From: DATFJC01 sp035269445
GTDB lineage: Bacteria > Patescibacteriota > Patescibacteriia > UBA2591 > UBA6264
DNA length: 14,425 nt
NCBI GenBank assembly: GCA_035269445.1
Contig: DATFJC010000027.1
Location: forward strand, 1 to 14,425
Direction: 5' to 3'
Below, one piece after another: positions 5,568-12,198 of this stretch; position 1 is the stretch's first letter, and each line of letters opens with the position of its first letter. Both the position numbers and the translations under genes were made by a program. A model generated the notes under the pieces. It saw only the letters and a list, made by a program, of their open reading frames with translations. It did not search any database and had not been told where the DNA came from.

Positions 5568-8297
5568 ATGAAGTTTATTAAATGCCCACAATGTGATGGT
5601 AAAGGTAGTATTCAGGCTAAAATTTGCAAAAAATGCAAAGGCAAGGGGGTTTATAGTTGGTATGGTGGTTATTTTATTTATTTTTCTAAGGTTTTTAAAA
5701 AAGGCCAAGTTTGGGCGATTCGCATCAGAAATATTTTAAATGCTTTAGTAAAAATAGTTTTTATTATTATTGGTATAACAGGGGCAATTTTTTTACTTAA
5801 GTTTTTAATTGATAGCTTAAGTATTTTCCCTGAATTTGCTAAAAATTTATTTGAATTTATTCCCTATCAAAATAATTTTTTAATTAATTTCTTTTGGTTT
5901 TCTTTGTTAATTGATATGTTTTTTTATTATAAAAAAGAAAGGGAACAGGACAGGCAGATTAAAAATTGGCCTAAAACTAGTACAGAAATGAAAAATAAAG
6001 TTAATTCTTGGCAGGATATTAAGGCCATGTCTTTTAAAAAGAAAATTGAAGTCTTTGATAGTTTTGATAAAGATACAAAAAAGATTGTTAGAAATTCTTG
6101 GAAAATGGCTCGAAAGTTTAAAACTGGTTTTATTGAGCCTATTCATATTTTTGCCGCGGCATTAAAAGATAGCCAAATTAGTTCAGTTATAACCCGCTTG
6201 GGTATTAATCAAGAAAAGTTAAAAAATAATATAATTCAGGCCCTATCTAGTAGTATAGAATCAAGATATAATAATTTGTTTTCTTTAAAAGCAAAAAAAG
6301 CTTTGCTTTATGCTTATAAAACTGCTGCCGAGGAAAACAAAACTGCTATTACTCCTCTTAATTTATTTCAGGGTTTAATGCATTTTGAAAATAAAGTAAA
6401 AGAGGTTTTTTATGCTCAAGATATAACTGAAAGGGATATTATAAATGTTTCTGCCTGGATTGATGTTTATAAAAAGATTAGGGGCAAGCATTCAAGCTTT
6501 GAGCGACGTGCAAAATTAAAACCCAAAGGGGCGATGGATAGAGCTTATACAGCAGTAGCTACTCCTTTTTTAGATCAATATAGTCAAGATTTAACCCAAC
6601 TTGCCAAAAATGGCTTTTTGCAGATTTGTATGGACAGAAAAGAAGAAATAGAGACTATGTTTAGAATTTTTAAAAGTGGAGGCCAAGATGTTATTTTAGT
6701 AGGTCAGCCAGGGGTTGGCAAAACTACTATGATTAATGGTTTAGCCCGACGCATGACAGTGGAAAAAGTGCCAGAGGTGATAAGAGATAAAAGGTTGGTT
6801 TCTCTTAGTATTTCTTCTTTAGTAGCTGGGGCAAGTGGTCCTGGTCAGCTAGAAGCTAGAATGCAAAGAATAATAAATGAAATTATTAGGGCTGGTAATA
6901 TAGTTTTATTTATAAAAGATGTCCATAATATGATTGGAACTAAAACTTCTAAGGGAGAATTGGATGTTTCAGAAATTTTAGCCAGCGCTATGAAAAATAA
7001 GATGTTTCCTGTTATTGCGACCTCAAATCCAAAGGAGTATAGTCGTCTTTTAGAGGGAGAGGCTTTAGGAGAAAGCTTTCAAAAGATTGACATTCAAGAG
7101 CCAGGTCAAAATGGAACTATTCAAATTTTAGAATTACACGTTGCTTCTATTGAAGCTAAAAAAAAGGTTTATTTTTCTTACCCTGCTTTAAAAGAAGCAT
7201 ATAAACTTTCTAATCAATTTTTACATGATAGATATTTACCAGAAAAAGCTATTAACTTATTAAAAGAAGTGGCTAGTTTGGTTAAGTCTAAAAGAGGTAA
7301 GAATTCTATAATAGGTGGCGAAGATGTAGCTGAACTTATATCAAAAAGAACTAAGATTCCAGTAACCAAAATTACTGAGAAAGAATCTAAAAAATTACTT
7401 AATTTAGAAGAACAAATTCACAAGCGCCTTATTAATCAAAACGAAGCAGTTAATATGGTTGCCTCATCTTTAAGAAGGGCAAGGACAGAGCTAAGAAGCC
7501 AAGATAGGCCTATTGTGAATCTCTTGTTTTTAGGACCAACTGGGGTGGGTAAAACAGAGTTAGCCAAAACTGTAACTGAAGTCTATTTTGGCAGTGAAAA
7601 AAGAATGATAAGAATTGATATGAGTGAATATCAAGAAAGATCAAGTGTTAGTCGCTTTATTGGCGAAGAAGGCTCAGGTAGTGGTGGTTACTTAACTGAA
7701 AAGGTTAGGAAAAATCCTTCTTCAGTATTACTTTTGGATGAAATTGAAAAAGCCCATCCTGATATATTAAATATATTTTTACAAGTAATGGATGAAGGTC
7801 ATTTAACTGATGTTTTGGGGAGAACTATTGATTTTAGTAACTTGATTATTATCGGAACTTCTAATGCTGGTACTTCTTACATTCAAGACCAGCTTCAGAA
7901 AAAAGTTTCAGTAAAGAAAATACAGCAAGGCCTTATCCAGGAAAAGCTTAATTCTTATTTTAGGCCAGAATTTTTAAATAGATTTGATGGGGTTATTGTT
8001 TTTAAGCCTTTAAGTATGGAAAATATTAAAAAAATTGCTAAATTAATGCTTAAAAAGCTAAAAAATAAGCTTAATAATAAAGGCATTAGGTTAGAGGTGA
8101 CTGATAATGCCTTGAATGAAATTGCTAAACAGGGCTATGATCCTAAATATGGAGCTCGACCCTTAAGAAGAGTAATCCAAAATAAAATAAATAATATTTT
8201 AGCTAATTATCTTTTATCTGGAAAATTGCAAAGAAGAGATAAGGTTATACTAAAGGGGGCAGATAAGATAGAAGTAGAACAAGCAAAGGGCTTTTAG
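5568..8297 (+). CDS. Membrane-tethered Clp/Hsp100 double-AAA+ ATPase with zinc knuckle
   Basis: A 909-residue protein. In order it has a zinc knuckle with two CxxCxGxG repeats (C6, C9, C20, C23), an aromatic linker, two membrane helices (about 56-81 and 102-121), and a Clp_N-like double helical repeat (about 165-295). Two AAA+ modules follow. AAA1 has Walker A GQPGVGKT (379-386), but Walker B reads LFIKDVH (447-453) where FIDELH is usual. Its pore loop is GASGPGQLEAR (421-431) where GAKYRGEFEER is usual, and the RRF arginine pair is ESF (502-504). AAA2 keeps GPTGVGKTE (656-664), LLLDEIEKAH (721-730), the FRPEFLNRF arginine finger (798-806) and the GARPLRR sensor 2 (862-868), but its GYVG pore loop is replaced by EEGSGSGGY (700-708). 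The Walker A sites are 277 residues apart, as in ClpA, so there is no ClpB middle domain. No IGF-type ClpP loop is evident. It is probably a membrane-localised unfoldase or remodelling factor. Confidence 0.93.
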   Translation: MKFIKCPQCDGKGSIQAKICKKCKGKGVYSWYGGYFIYFSKVFKKGQVWAIRIRNILNALVKIVFIIIGITGAIFLLKFLIDSLSIFPEFAKNLFEFIPYQNNFLINFFWFSLLIDMFFYYKKEREQDRQIKNWPKTSTEMKNKVNSWQDIKAMSFKKKIEVFDSFDKDTKKIVRNSWKMARKFKTGFIEPIHIFAAALKDSQISSVITRLGINQEKLKNNIIQALSSSIESRYNNLFSLKAKKALLYAYKTAAEENKTAITPLNLFQGLMHFENKVKEVFYAQDITERDIINVSAWIDVYKKIRGKHSSFERRAKLKPKGAMDRAYTAVATPFLDQYSQDLTQLAKNGFLQICMDRKEEIETMFRIFKSGGQDVILVGQPGVGKTTMINGLARRMTVEKVPEVIRDKRLVSLSISSLVAGASGPGQLEARMQRIINEIIRAGNIVLFIKDVHNMIGTKTSKGELDVSEILASAMKNKMFPVIATSNPKEYSRLLEGEALGESFQKIDIQEPGQNGTIQILELHVASIEAKKKVYFSYPALKEAYKLSNQFLHDRYLPEKAINLLKEVASLVKSKRGKNSIIGGEDVAELISKRTKIPVTKITEKESKKLLNLEEQIHKRLINQNEAVNMVASSLRRARTELRSQDRPIVNLLFLGPTGVGKTELAKTVTEVYFGSEKRMIRIDMSEYQERSSVSRFIGEEGSGSGGYLTEKVRKNPSSVLLLDEIEKAHPDILNIFLQVMDEGHLTDVLGRTIDFSNLIIIGTSNAGTSYIQDQLQKKVSVKKIQQGLIQEKLNSYFRPEFLNRFDGVIVFKPLSMENIKKIAKLMLKKLKNKLNNKGIRLEVTDNALNEIAKQGYDPKYGARPLRRVIQNKINNILANYLLSGKLQRRDKVILKGADKIEVEQAKGF

Positions 8298-8300
8298 GGC

Positions 8301-8328
8301 TTGTCATCTTTATTTTATATGTTAGAAT
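8301..8328 (+). promoter_or_regulatory. rplU promoter, extended -10
   Basis: TTGTCA (8301-8306), a 16-nt spacer and TAGAAT (8323-8328) preceded by TGT form an extended -10 promoter. Both hexamers match consensus at 5 of 6 bases. The predicted start near 8335 gives a leader of about 29 nt before the rplU ATG. Confidence 0.72.
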
Positions 8329-8363
8329 ATTATTACTCTGTTAATAATTAAATATCTAAATTT

Positions 8364-8681
8364 ATGTCTAAATTTGATCATGCTGTTGTTAAAACAGGGG
8401 GAAAACAGTATTTAGTAAAAAAGGGTGATACTCTTAATGTTGAAAAATTAGATAAAGAAAAGGGTAAAAAAATTAAATTAGATACCTTGCTTTTATTTGA
8501 TAAAAAAGCAGGTGATATTAAAACTGGAAAACCATTGTTAAAAACAAAAATTGAAGCTAAGATATTAGAACATGGTAAGGGTAAAAAAGTTAAAGTTTTT
8601 AAATATAAACCCAAAACCCGACAAAGAAAAAAGAAAGGCGCAAGACAGCCTTTCACAAAAATTGAAATATTAGAAATTTAA
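8364..8681 (+). CDS. rplU: 50S ribosomal protein L21
   Basis: A 105-residue basic protein. The N-terminal strand HAVVKTGGKQYLVKKGD (6-22) and the C-terminal signature KVFKYKPKTRQRKKKGARQP (77-96) followed by FTKIEI are diagnostic of L21, which binds 23S rRNA in the large subunit. The family usually has GHRQ near the end; here it is GARQ, a single His-to-Ala change. rpmA (L27), its usual neighbour, is absent: the next gene is ruvA on the other strand, whose stop lies only 4 nt away. The gene has its own extended -10 promoter. Confidence 0.96.
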   Translation: MSKFDHAVVKTGGKQYLVKKGDTLNVEKLDKEKGKKIKLDTLLLFDKKAGDIKTGKPLLKTKIEAKILEHGKGKKVKVFKYKPKTRQRKKKGARQPFTKIEILEI

Positions 8682-8702
8682 AATTTTATTTAGATAAAAT
8701 TT
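8681..8702. terminator. possible bidirectional AT-rich hairpin between rplU and ruvA
   Basis: AAATTTTAT (8681-8689) and ATAAAATTT (8694-8702) form a 9-bp inverted repeat around a TTAG loop. It spans the junction of the two convergent stops and reads into T-rich sequence on both strands. The stem is entirely A-T, so it is thermodynamically weak and may not terminate well. It is the only candidate between the two genes. Confidence 0.35.
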
Positions 8703-9258
8703 TAAGTGCTCTTTTAAGTCTTTTTTGGGTCTCTGATATTGTATCAGGGACTTTTTTAATTGCTTTTCTTATTTCAGCACTAGAATAACCCATCTTTTTT
8801 AAAGCTTCTATTACTAAAATATCTTTTTTATTAAATAATTGACCACTTTTATCTTGTTTAAGCTTGCCCTTAAGCTCTAAAATGATCCTTTTAGCGGTTT
8901 TTTTGCCAATACCTGACACTTTAGTTAGTATTTCCGTGTCCTCGCTTACAATGGCTTGATTTAGGTTAGAGATACTTGCTAAAGATAATATTTTAATAGA
9001 AGATTTGGGGCCAATTCTAGAAATATCTTTTAAAAGTTTAAAATATTTTAGCATTTTCTCAGTTTTAAAGCCGTATAACTCAATAGTATGATTGTTTTCT
9101 CTGATAATGGGATAGCTAAATATCTTTATTTCTTCCCCCTTATTAACTGATTCTAGTAAATTACTAGTGGTAAAAATTTGATAACCAATATCTCTGACAT
9201 TAATAATTAATGAATCATTGAAAATTTCTGTTATTTTTCCTTTAATAGAATAAATCAT
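8686..9258 (-). CDS. ruvA: Holliday junction branch migration complex subunit RuvA
   Basis: RuvA binds four-way DNA junctions and loads the RuvB motor during recombination repair. The 190-residue product has the three expected parts: an N-terminal OB fold starting MIYSIKGKITEI, two helix-hairpin-helix motifs (DISRIGPKSSIKIL and VSGIGKKTAKRIILELKGKL), and a C-terminal helical domain that contacts RuvB (VIEALKKMGYSSAEIRKAI). I chose ATG 9258 because RuvA proteins typically begin M-I-x-x-I-x-G. A GTG at 9267 in the same frame would add MDN. ruvB and ruvC are not adjacent. The gene has a divergent promoter upstream and is convergent with rplU. Confidence 0.96.
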   Translation of the reverse strand: MIYSIKGKITEIFNDSLIINVRDIGYQIFTTSNLLESVNKGEEIKIFSYPIIRENNHTIELYGFKTEKMLKYFKLLKDISRIGPKSSIKILSLASISNLNQAIVSEDTEILTKVSGIGKKTAKRIILELKGKLKQDKSGQLFNKKDILVIEALKKMGYSSAEIRKAIKKVPDTISETQKRLKRALKILSK

Positions 9259-9300
9259 ATTATCCACAATTGTCTTTTTATTTTTTCTTGTTATACTTAA

Positions 9301-9329
9301 ATTATATCACGGATGCTAGAACTTGACAA
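9301..9329 (-). promoter_or_regulatory. ruvA promoter, extended -10
   Basis: Read on the minus strand, TTGTCA (9329-9324), a 17-nt spacer ending in TGA and TATAAT (9306-9301) form an extended -10 promoter. Its -35 box overlaps the -35 box of the opposite-facing promoter at 9323-9350 by five bases. The predicted start near 9294 leaves a leader of about 36 nt. Confidence 0.72.
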
Positions 9330-9350
9330 TATTCAAATTTTTGTTATATT
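9323..9350 (+). promoter_or_regulatory. promoter of the small-gene/rpsT operon, extended -10
   Basis: A perfect TTGACA (9323-9328), a 16-nt spacer ending in TGT and TATATT (9345-9350) form an extended -10 promoter. It should drive the two small genes and rpsT, since no other promoter is seen before 10005. The predicted start is near 9357. Its -35 box is shared, on the opposite strand, with the ruvA promoter. Confidence 0.75.
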
Positions 9351-9393
9351 AAATATATAGCTAAAAATTTTTGGAGGCTTATTAAAAGAAATT

Positions 9394-9657
9394 ATGTTAG
9401 ATAAATTTGAACAACCAGTTTCAAATGAAAATCGGGAGGCTAATTTTTTTAGAACTAAAAAAATTATAAAACGCTGGTTAAATCCAGATGAGGGGACCAA
9501 AAAGCTTCATTCAGAGTTTCAAAAAAAGAATGAAGAAATTATTAACAGTTCGCCAGAATCTAATTTAAAGCAGGTTTTAAGAATTTCTTGTAAAATAAGT
9601 CAAAGAGTAATGGAGCATCCAGAAGAATTAAAGGATCAATTAAGAGATAATGCTTAA
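9394..9657 (+). CDS. Small hypothetical protein, function unknown
   Basis: An 87-residue, charged, soluble protein with no membrane segment or signal peptide and no motif I recognise. Predicted helices carry alternating lysine and glutamate, for example around 37-50 and the C-terminal 57-85. It is the first gene after a strong extended -10 promoter and is followed 19 nt later by another small unknown gene, then rpsT. A GGAGG sequence at 9373-9377 is the best Shine-Dalgarno match in the window but lies 16 nt from the ATG, further than usual. No better start is available in frame. A short regulatory or ribosome-associated role is possible, but nothing in the sequence shows it. Confidence 0.65.
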   Translation: MLDKFEQPVSNENREANFFRTKKIIKRWLNPDEGTKKLHSEFQKKNEEIINSSPESNLKQVLRISCKISQRVMEHPEELKDQLRDNA

Positions 9658-9676
9658 GACTTAATATTAAATTATC

Positions 9677-9994
9677 ATGGCCGAAGAATTAGATAAGCTG
9701 CGCAAGCTAATTAATGAATCAAACATACCCTCAGAAGAGCAGAATGACTTGCTTGTTTTTTTACCTATTTTACCGTCATCTGCTATTAAAAAATTATACG
9801 AACTTTTTCAAAAAGATCCTAAATTAATGAAAAGTTTTAATGAAGACTTTCAATCTAGACTTGATATATTAATAGATGGTAGAGATAAATGGCAAAAACT
9901 TATAGATAGAGAAGAAGAAATGCTAAAAGATCAAGGCGAAGATGATCTTTATGAAGATTATGGTGAAGATGAAGATGAATTTGATAAATTTTAA
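9677..9994 (+). CDS. Small acidic protein, function unknown
   Basis: A 105-residue protein I do not recognise. The first 85 residues look helical, with the segment SEEQNDLLVFLPILPSSAIK (19-38) followed by KKLYELFQKDPKLMKSFNED. This resembles small helical-bundle proteins that monitor C-terminal or hydrophobic partners. The last 20 residues are strongly acidic, with about half Asp/Glu and no compensating lysine until the end. The gene lies 10 nt before rpsT, whose product is very basic, so a chaperone or charge-neutralising role for S20 is conceivable but speculative. No SD sequence precedes the ATG, which sits in the context TTATCATGGCC. Confidence 0.7.
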   Translation: MAEELDKLRKLINESNIPSEEQNDLLVFLPILPSSAIKKLYELFQKDPKLMKSFNEDFQSRLDILIDGRDKWQKLIDREEEMLKDQGEDDLYEDYGEDEDEFDKF

Positions 9995-10004
9995 TTAAAA
10001 TTTT

Positions 10005-10268
10005 ATGCCTATTAAAAAATCTGCAGCTAAGGCTTTAAAGCGCTCAGAAAAAGTAAGAAATCGTCATAAAAAAAGAAAAGCACGCATTAAATTTTTGCGT
10101 CGCGTTTTTCTTAAAAATATAAAAGAAAATAACAAAAAACAGGCTAAAAATATTTTTCTAAAATTACAAAAAGCTATTGATAAAGCAGTCCAGACTGGTG
10201 CTATTAAAAAAAATAATGGTTCTCGTAAAAAATCACGCTTTGCTAAAAAGCTTCACGGCTTAGACTAG
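10005..10268 (+). CDS. rpsT: 30S ribosomal protein S20
   Basis: An 87-residue, very basic, all-helical protein that binds 16S rRNA early in small-subunit assembly. It shows the family pattern: MPIKKSAAKALKRSEKVRNR at the start, a basic middle, then KAIDKAVQTGAIKKNNGSRK (56-75) and KSRFAKKL near the end, matching I-D-K-A-xx-x-G-x-I-x-x-N-xx-R-x-K-S-R-L. The length is standard. It is the last gene of the operon starting at 9394, and its TAG stop overlaps the holA stop on the other strand. Confidence 0.95.
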   Translation: MPIKKSAAKALKRSEKVRNRHKKRKARIKFLRRVFLKNIKENNKKQAKNIFLKLQKAIDKAVQTGAIKKNNGSRKKSRFAKKLHGLD

Positions 10269-10273
10269 CTTTT
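10246..10273. terminator. possible bidirectional hairpin at the rpsT/holA junction
   Basis: AAAAGCT (10246-10252) can pair with AGCTTTT (10267-10273) around a 14-nt loop, and both strands run into T-rich sequence. It lies across the overlapping stop codons of two convergent genes. The stem has only two G-C pairs and the loop is large, so this is a weak candidate. Confidence 0.3.
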
Positions 10274-11257
10274 AATTATTAAAAGATCAAGTAAAATTTC
10301 TGGGTTAGCTACTGTTTTTTTTCTTATAAGGTCTATATTCGTAAGTTGAATATAGATTTTTTTTATTTCTGATAAATTATAATCCTTGCTTGCTTTTAAA
10401 GCTTTTTTAAGAGGATAGGGATGAATGGAAAGTGCCTTAGCCATATTTTCATTATTATTATTATCTTGGAACGATTTTACTTTTAAAAGAAGACGATATT
10501 GATAGCCAAGCATAGCAATAATATAGTCAATTGAAGTGCCTTGGTCTAAGGTTTGTTTTAAAAGTGTTAAAGCCTTGGGCTTATTTTTTTGACCCACAGC
10601 ATCAATTAGGTCCCATATACTTTGTTGGGGGTTTTTTAAAATAAGTTCTTTTATTTTTTCCTCTGTAATCTTATTTTCAGTTAAATTAGAATGAACAATT
10701 TTTTCAATTTCATTTTTTAAAGCATAAAGATTATTTTGATATATTTGTTCTAAAAGAAAGACTGCCTTGGGTGTAATTTCTTTGTTTAGGCTGTAGACTC
10801 TTTTTTGTATCCATGTTTTAGTTTCATTGCTTGAAAAAGGTTTGAATTTTTTAGTGTGATTAAGGTTTTTTAAAAAGTTAAATAATTTTTTTTGATTTTT
10901 ATCTAAATCTTTTTGGATTATGTCCTGATCCCAAAAAATAAGAATATTAGAGTCTTGAGGGGATTTTTTAGCTATATTTTTTACTGGTTTTATAAGGTTT
11001 TGGGCAAGAGCCTCAAGTTTTACTTTATTTTTATTATATGGACTAAAGGGGTGATTAATTATAATAAGTTTTTTATTTGTAAAAAGCCCTCGACTGAAAA
11101 GATATTTATTTATTTCTCGAGGGTCTATTTTATTTGCATCTAAGTTAGAAATACTTAGATTTTTATTTTGACCAAATTTTTTTATGAATCTATTTTTTAA
11201 AAAATTAAGTCTTTGTCTTGAGTTATAGGTATCTTTACCGTATAAAAATATAACCAT
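10265..11257 (-). CDS. holA: DNA polymerase III subunit delta (clamp loader)
   Basis: A 330-residue HolA protein, the delta subunit that opens the sliding clamp ring during loading. The N-terminus MVIFLYGKDTYNSRQRLNFL matches the usual hxxxxGxDxyxxxxxl start of delta. The LFSRGLFTNKKLIII stretch (53-67) aligns with the hydrophobic clamp-binding wedge of E. coli delta. The C-terminal domain has DAVGQKNKPKALTLLKQTLDQG and MLGYQYRLLLKVK, typical of the collar region. No Walker A motif is present, as expected for delta. It begins 1 nt after the stop of the upstream exonuclease gene, so the two are translationally coupled. The stop TAG shares the palindrome CTAG with the rpsT stop. Confidence 0.92.
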   Translation of the reverse strand: MVIFLYGKDTYNSRQRLNFLKNRFIKKFGQNKNLSISNLDANKIDPREINKYLFSRGLFTNKKLIIINHPFSPYNKNKVKLEALAQNLIKPVKNIAKKSPQDSNILIFWDQDIIQKDLDKNQKKLFNFLKNLNHTKKFKPFSSNETKTWIQKRVYSLNKEITPKAVFLLEQIYQNNLYALKNEIEKIVHSNLTENKITEEKIKELILKNPQQSIWDLIDAVGQKNKPKALTLLKQTLDQGTSIDYIIAMLGYQYRLLLKVKSFQDNNNNENMAKALSIHPYPLKKALKASKDYNLSEIKKIYIQLTNIDLIRKKTVANPEILLDLLIIKS

Positions 11258-11258
11258 A

Positions 11259-12170
11259 CTAAAATAGATTACCTTGTTTATTTTCTATTTTATAAATTCT
11301 CTTTATTAAGCTTTGAAAATTAAATTTTTTAAGCATTTTAATGATTTGATTGATATCAAATTTTTGTTGATTATTTAATTTTTCAAAGTCGATTCCCTTA
11401 ATTTCGTATTTTAGTTCAACCAATTCTTTTGCTCTTTTAATTTGTTCTTTATTGTCTGAAATAATCTTTTTAATTCTTTTATTGCATTGATCAAGAGAAT
11501 TAAAAATATTTTCTAAATTATCATACTTTTGAAGGAGGTTGGATGCAGTTTTGGGGCCAATTCCCGGTGCTCCAGGTATATTATCAGAACTATCTCCACA
11601 AAGGGCTTTAAAATCAGCAACTTTTTCTGGACCAATCCCAAAACGTTTTTTAATGTCTTTTTTATCATAAACCTTTAAGGTAGCCACTCCTTGTTTTAAA
11701 AAATAAAGCTTGGTTTTTTCATCTATTAGTTGAGAAAGATCCAAGTCTCCGGTTACTATTAAGAAATCCTTACTAGGATTTCTTTTCTTTTGATGTTTTA
11801 TAATACTAGCGATAATATCATCTGCTTCGTAACCCTTTTTAGCAAAAACAGGGATATTAAATCCTTTTAATATTTTTTTTGCTTTATCTATTTGGTCATA
11901 AAATTCTTGAGGTTGCAGAGGTCGATTTGCTTTATAATCTTTGTATTTCTTGTGTCTAAAGGTAGGACCTTTGGAGTCAAAAGCTACAGCTGTTTTTTGA
12001 GGAGAATATTGTTTTAAAAGTTTTAACAATAACATAGTAAAACCATAAACAGCATTTATTGGTTTATGGTTTTTATCAGTTAAAGTTTTAGGAAGAGCAT
12101 GCCAAGCTCGGTGGAGTACAGCCTGGGCATCTATTATTATCATTGTATTGTTGTTGTTTTTTTTAGTCAT
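11259..12170 (-). CDS. Stand-alone 5'-3' exonuclease (polymerase I N-terminal domain type)
   Basis: A 303-residue flap endonuclease/5'-3' exonuclease equivalent to the N-terminal domain of DNA polymerase I, with no polymerase part. Metal-binding acidic residues are in place: Asp14 (IIIDAQ), Asp65 (VAFDSKGPTFRHKKYKDYK), Glu115/Asp117/Asp118 (GYEADDII), Asp142/Asp144 (TGDLDLSQL) and Asp193/Asp196 (CGDSSDNIPG), followed by the helix-hairpin-helix GAPGIGPKTA (200-209). It should remove RNA primers and flaps on the lagging strand. The chain ends in QGNLF (299-303), resembling the clamp-binding consensus QLxLF. I chose ATG 12170; ATG 12143 directly before IIID is an alternative, and an upstream extension to 12227 would run through the tRNA-Cys gene. 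It lies in the aspS-ftsX-tRNA-exo-holA string. Confidence 0.93.
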   Translation of the reverse strand: MTKKNNNNTMIIIDAQAVLHRAWHALPKTLTDKNHKPINAVYGFTMLLLKLLKQYSPQKTAVAFDSKGPTFRHKKYKDYKANRPLQPQEFYDQIDKAKKILKGFNIPVFAKKGYEADDIIASIIKHQKKRNPSKDFLIVTGDLDLSQLIDEKTKLYFLKQGVATLKVYDKKDIKKRFGIGPEKVADFKALCGDSSDNIPGAPGIGPKTASNLLQKYDNLENIFNSLDQCNKRIKKIISDNKEQIKRAKELVELKYEIKGIDFEKLNNQQKFDINQIIKMLKKFNFQSLIKRIYKIENKQGNLF

Positions 12171-12198
12171 TTTTAAGAAATAAAAAATTGAAAGAAAA

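Noticed and set aside
8378..8656. Long open frame on the strand opposite rplU
   Set aside because: It is a shadow of the lysine-rich L21 coding sequence, with no family resemblance and no promoter. The opposite-strand frames at 5338-5526 and 5907-6146, and the plus-strand frames over holA, ftsX and aspS, are rejected for the same reason.
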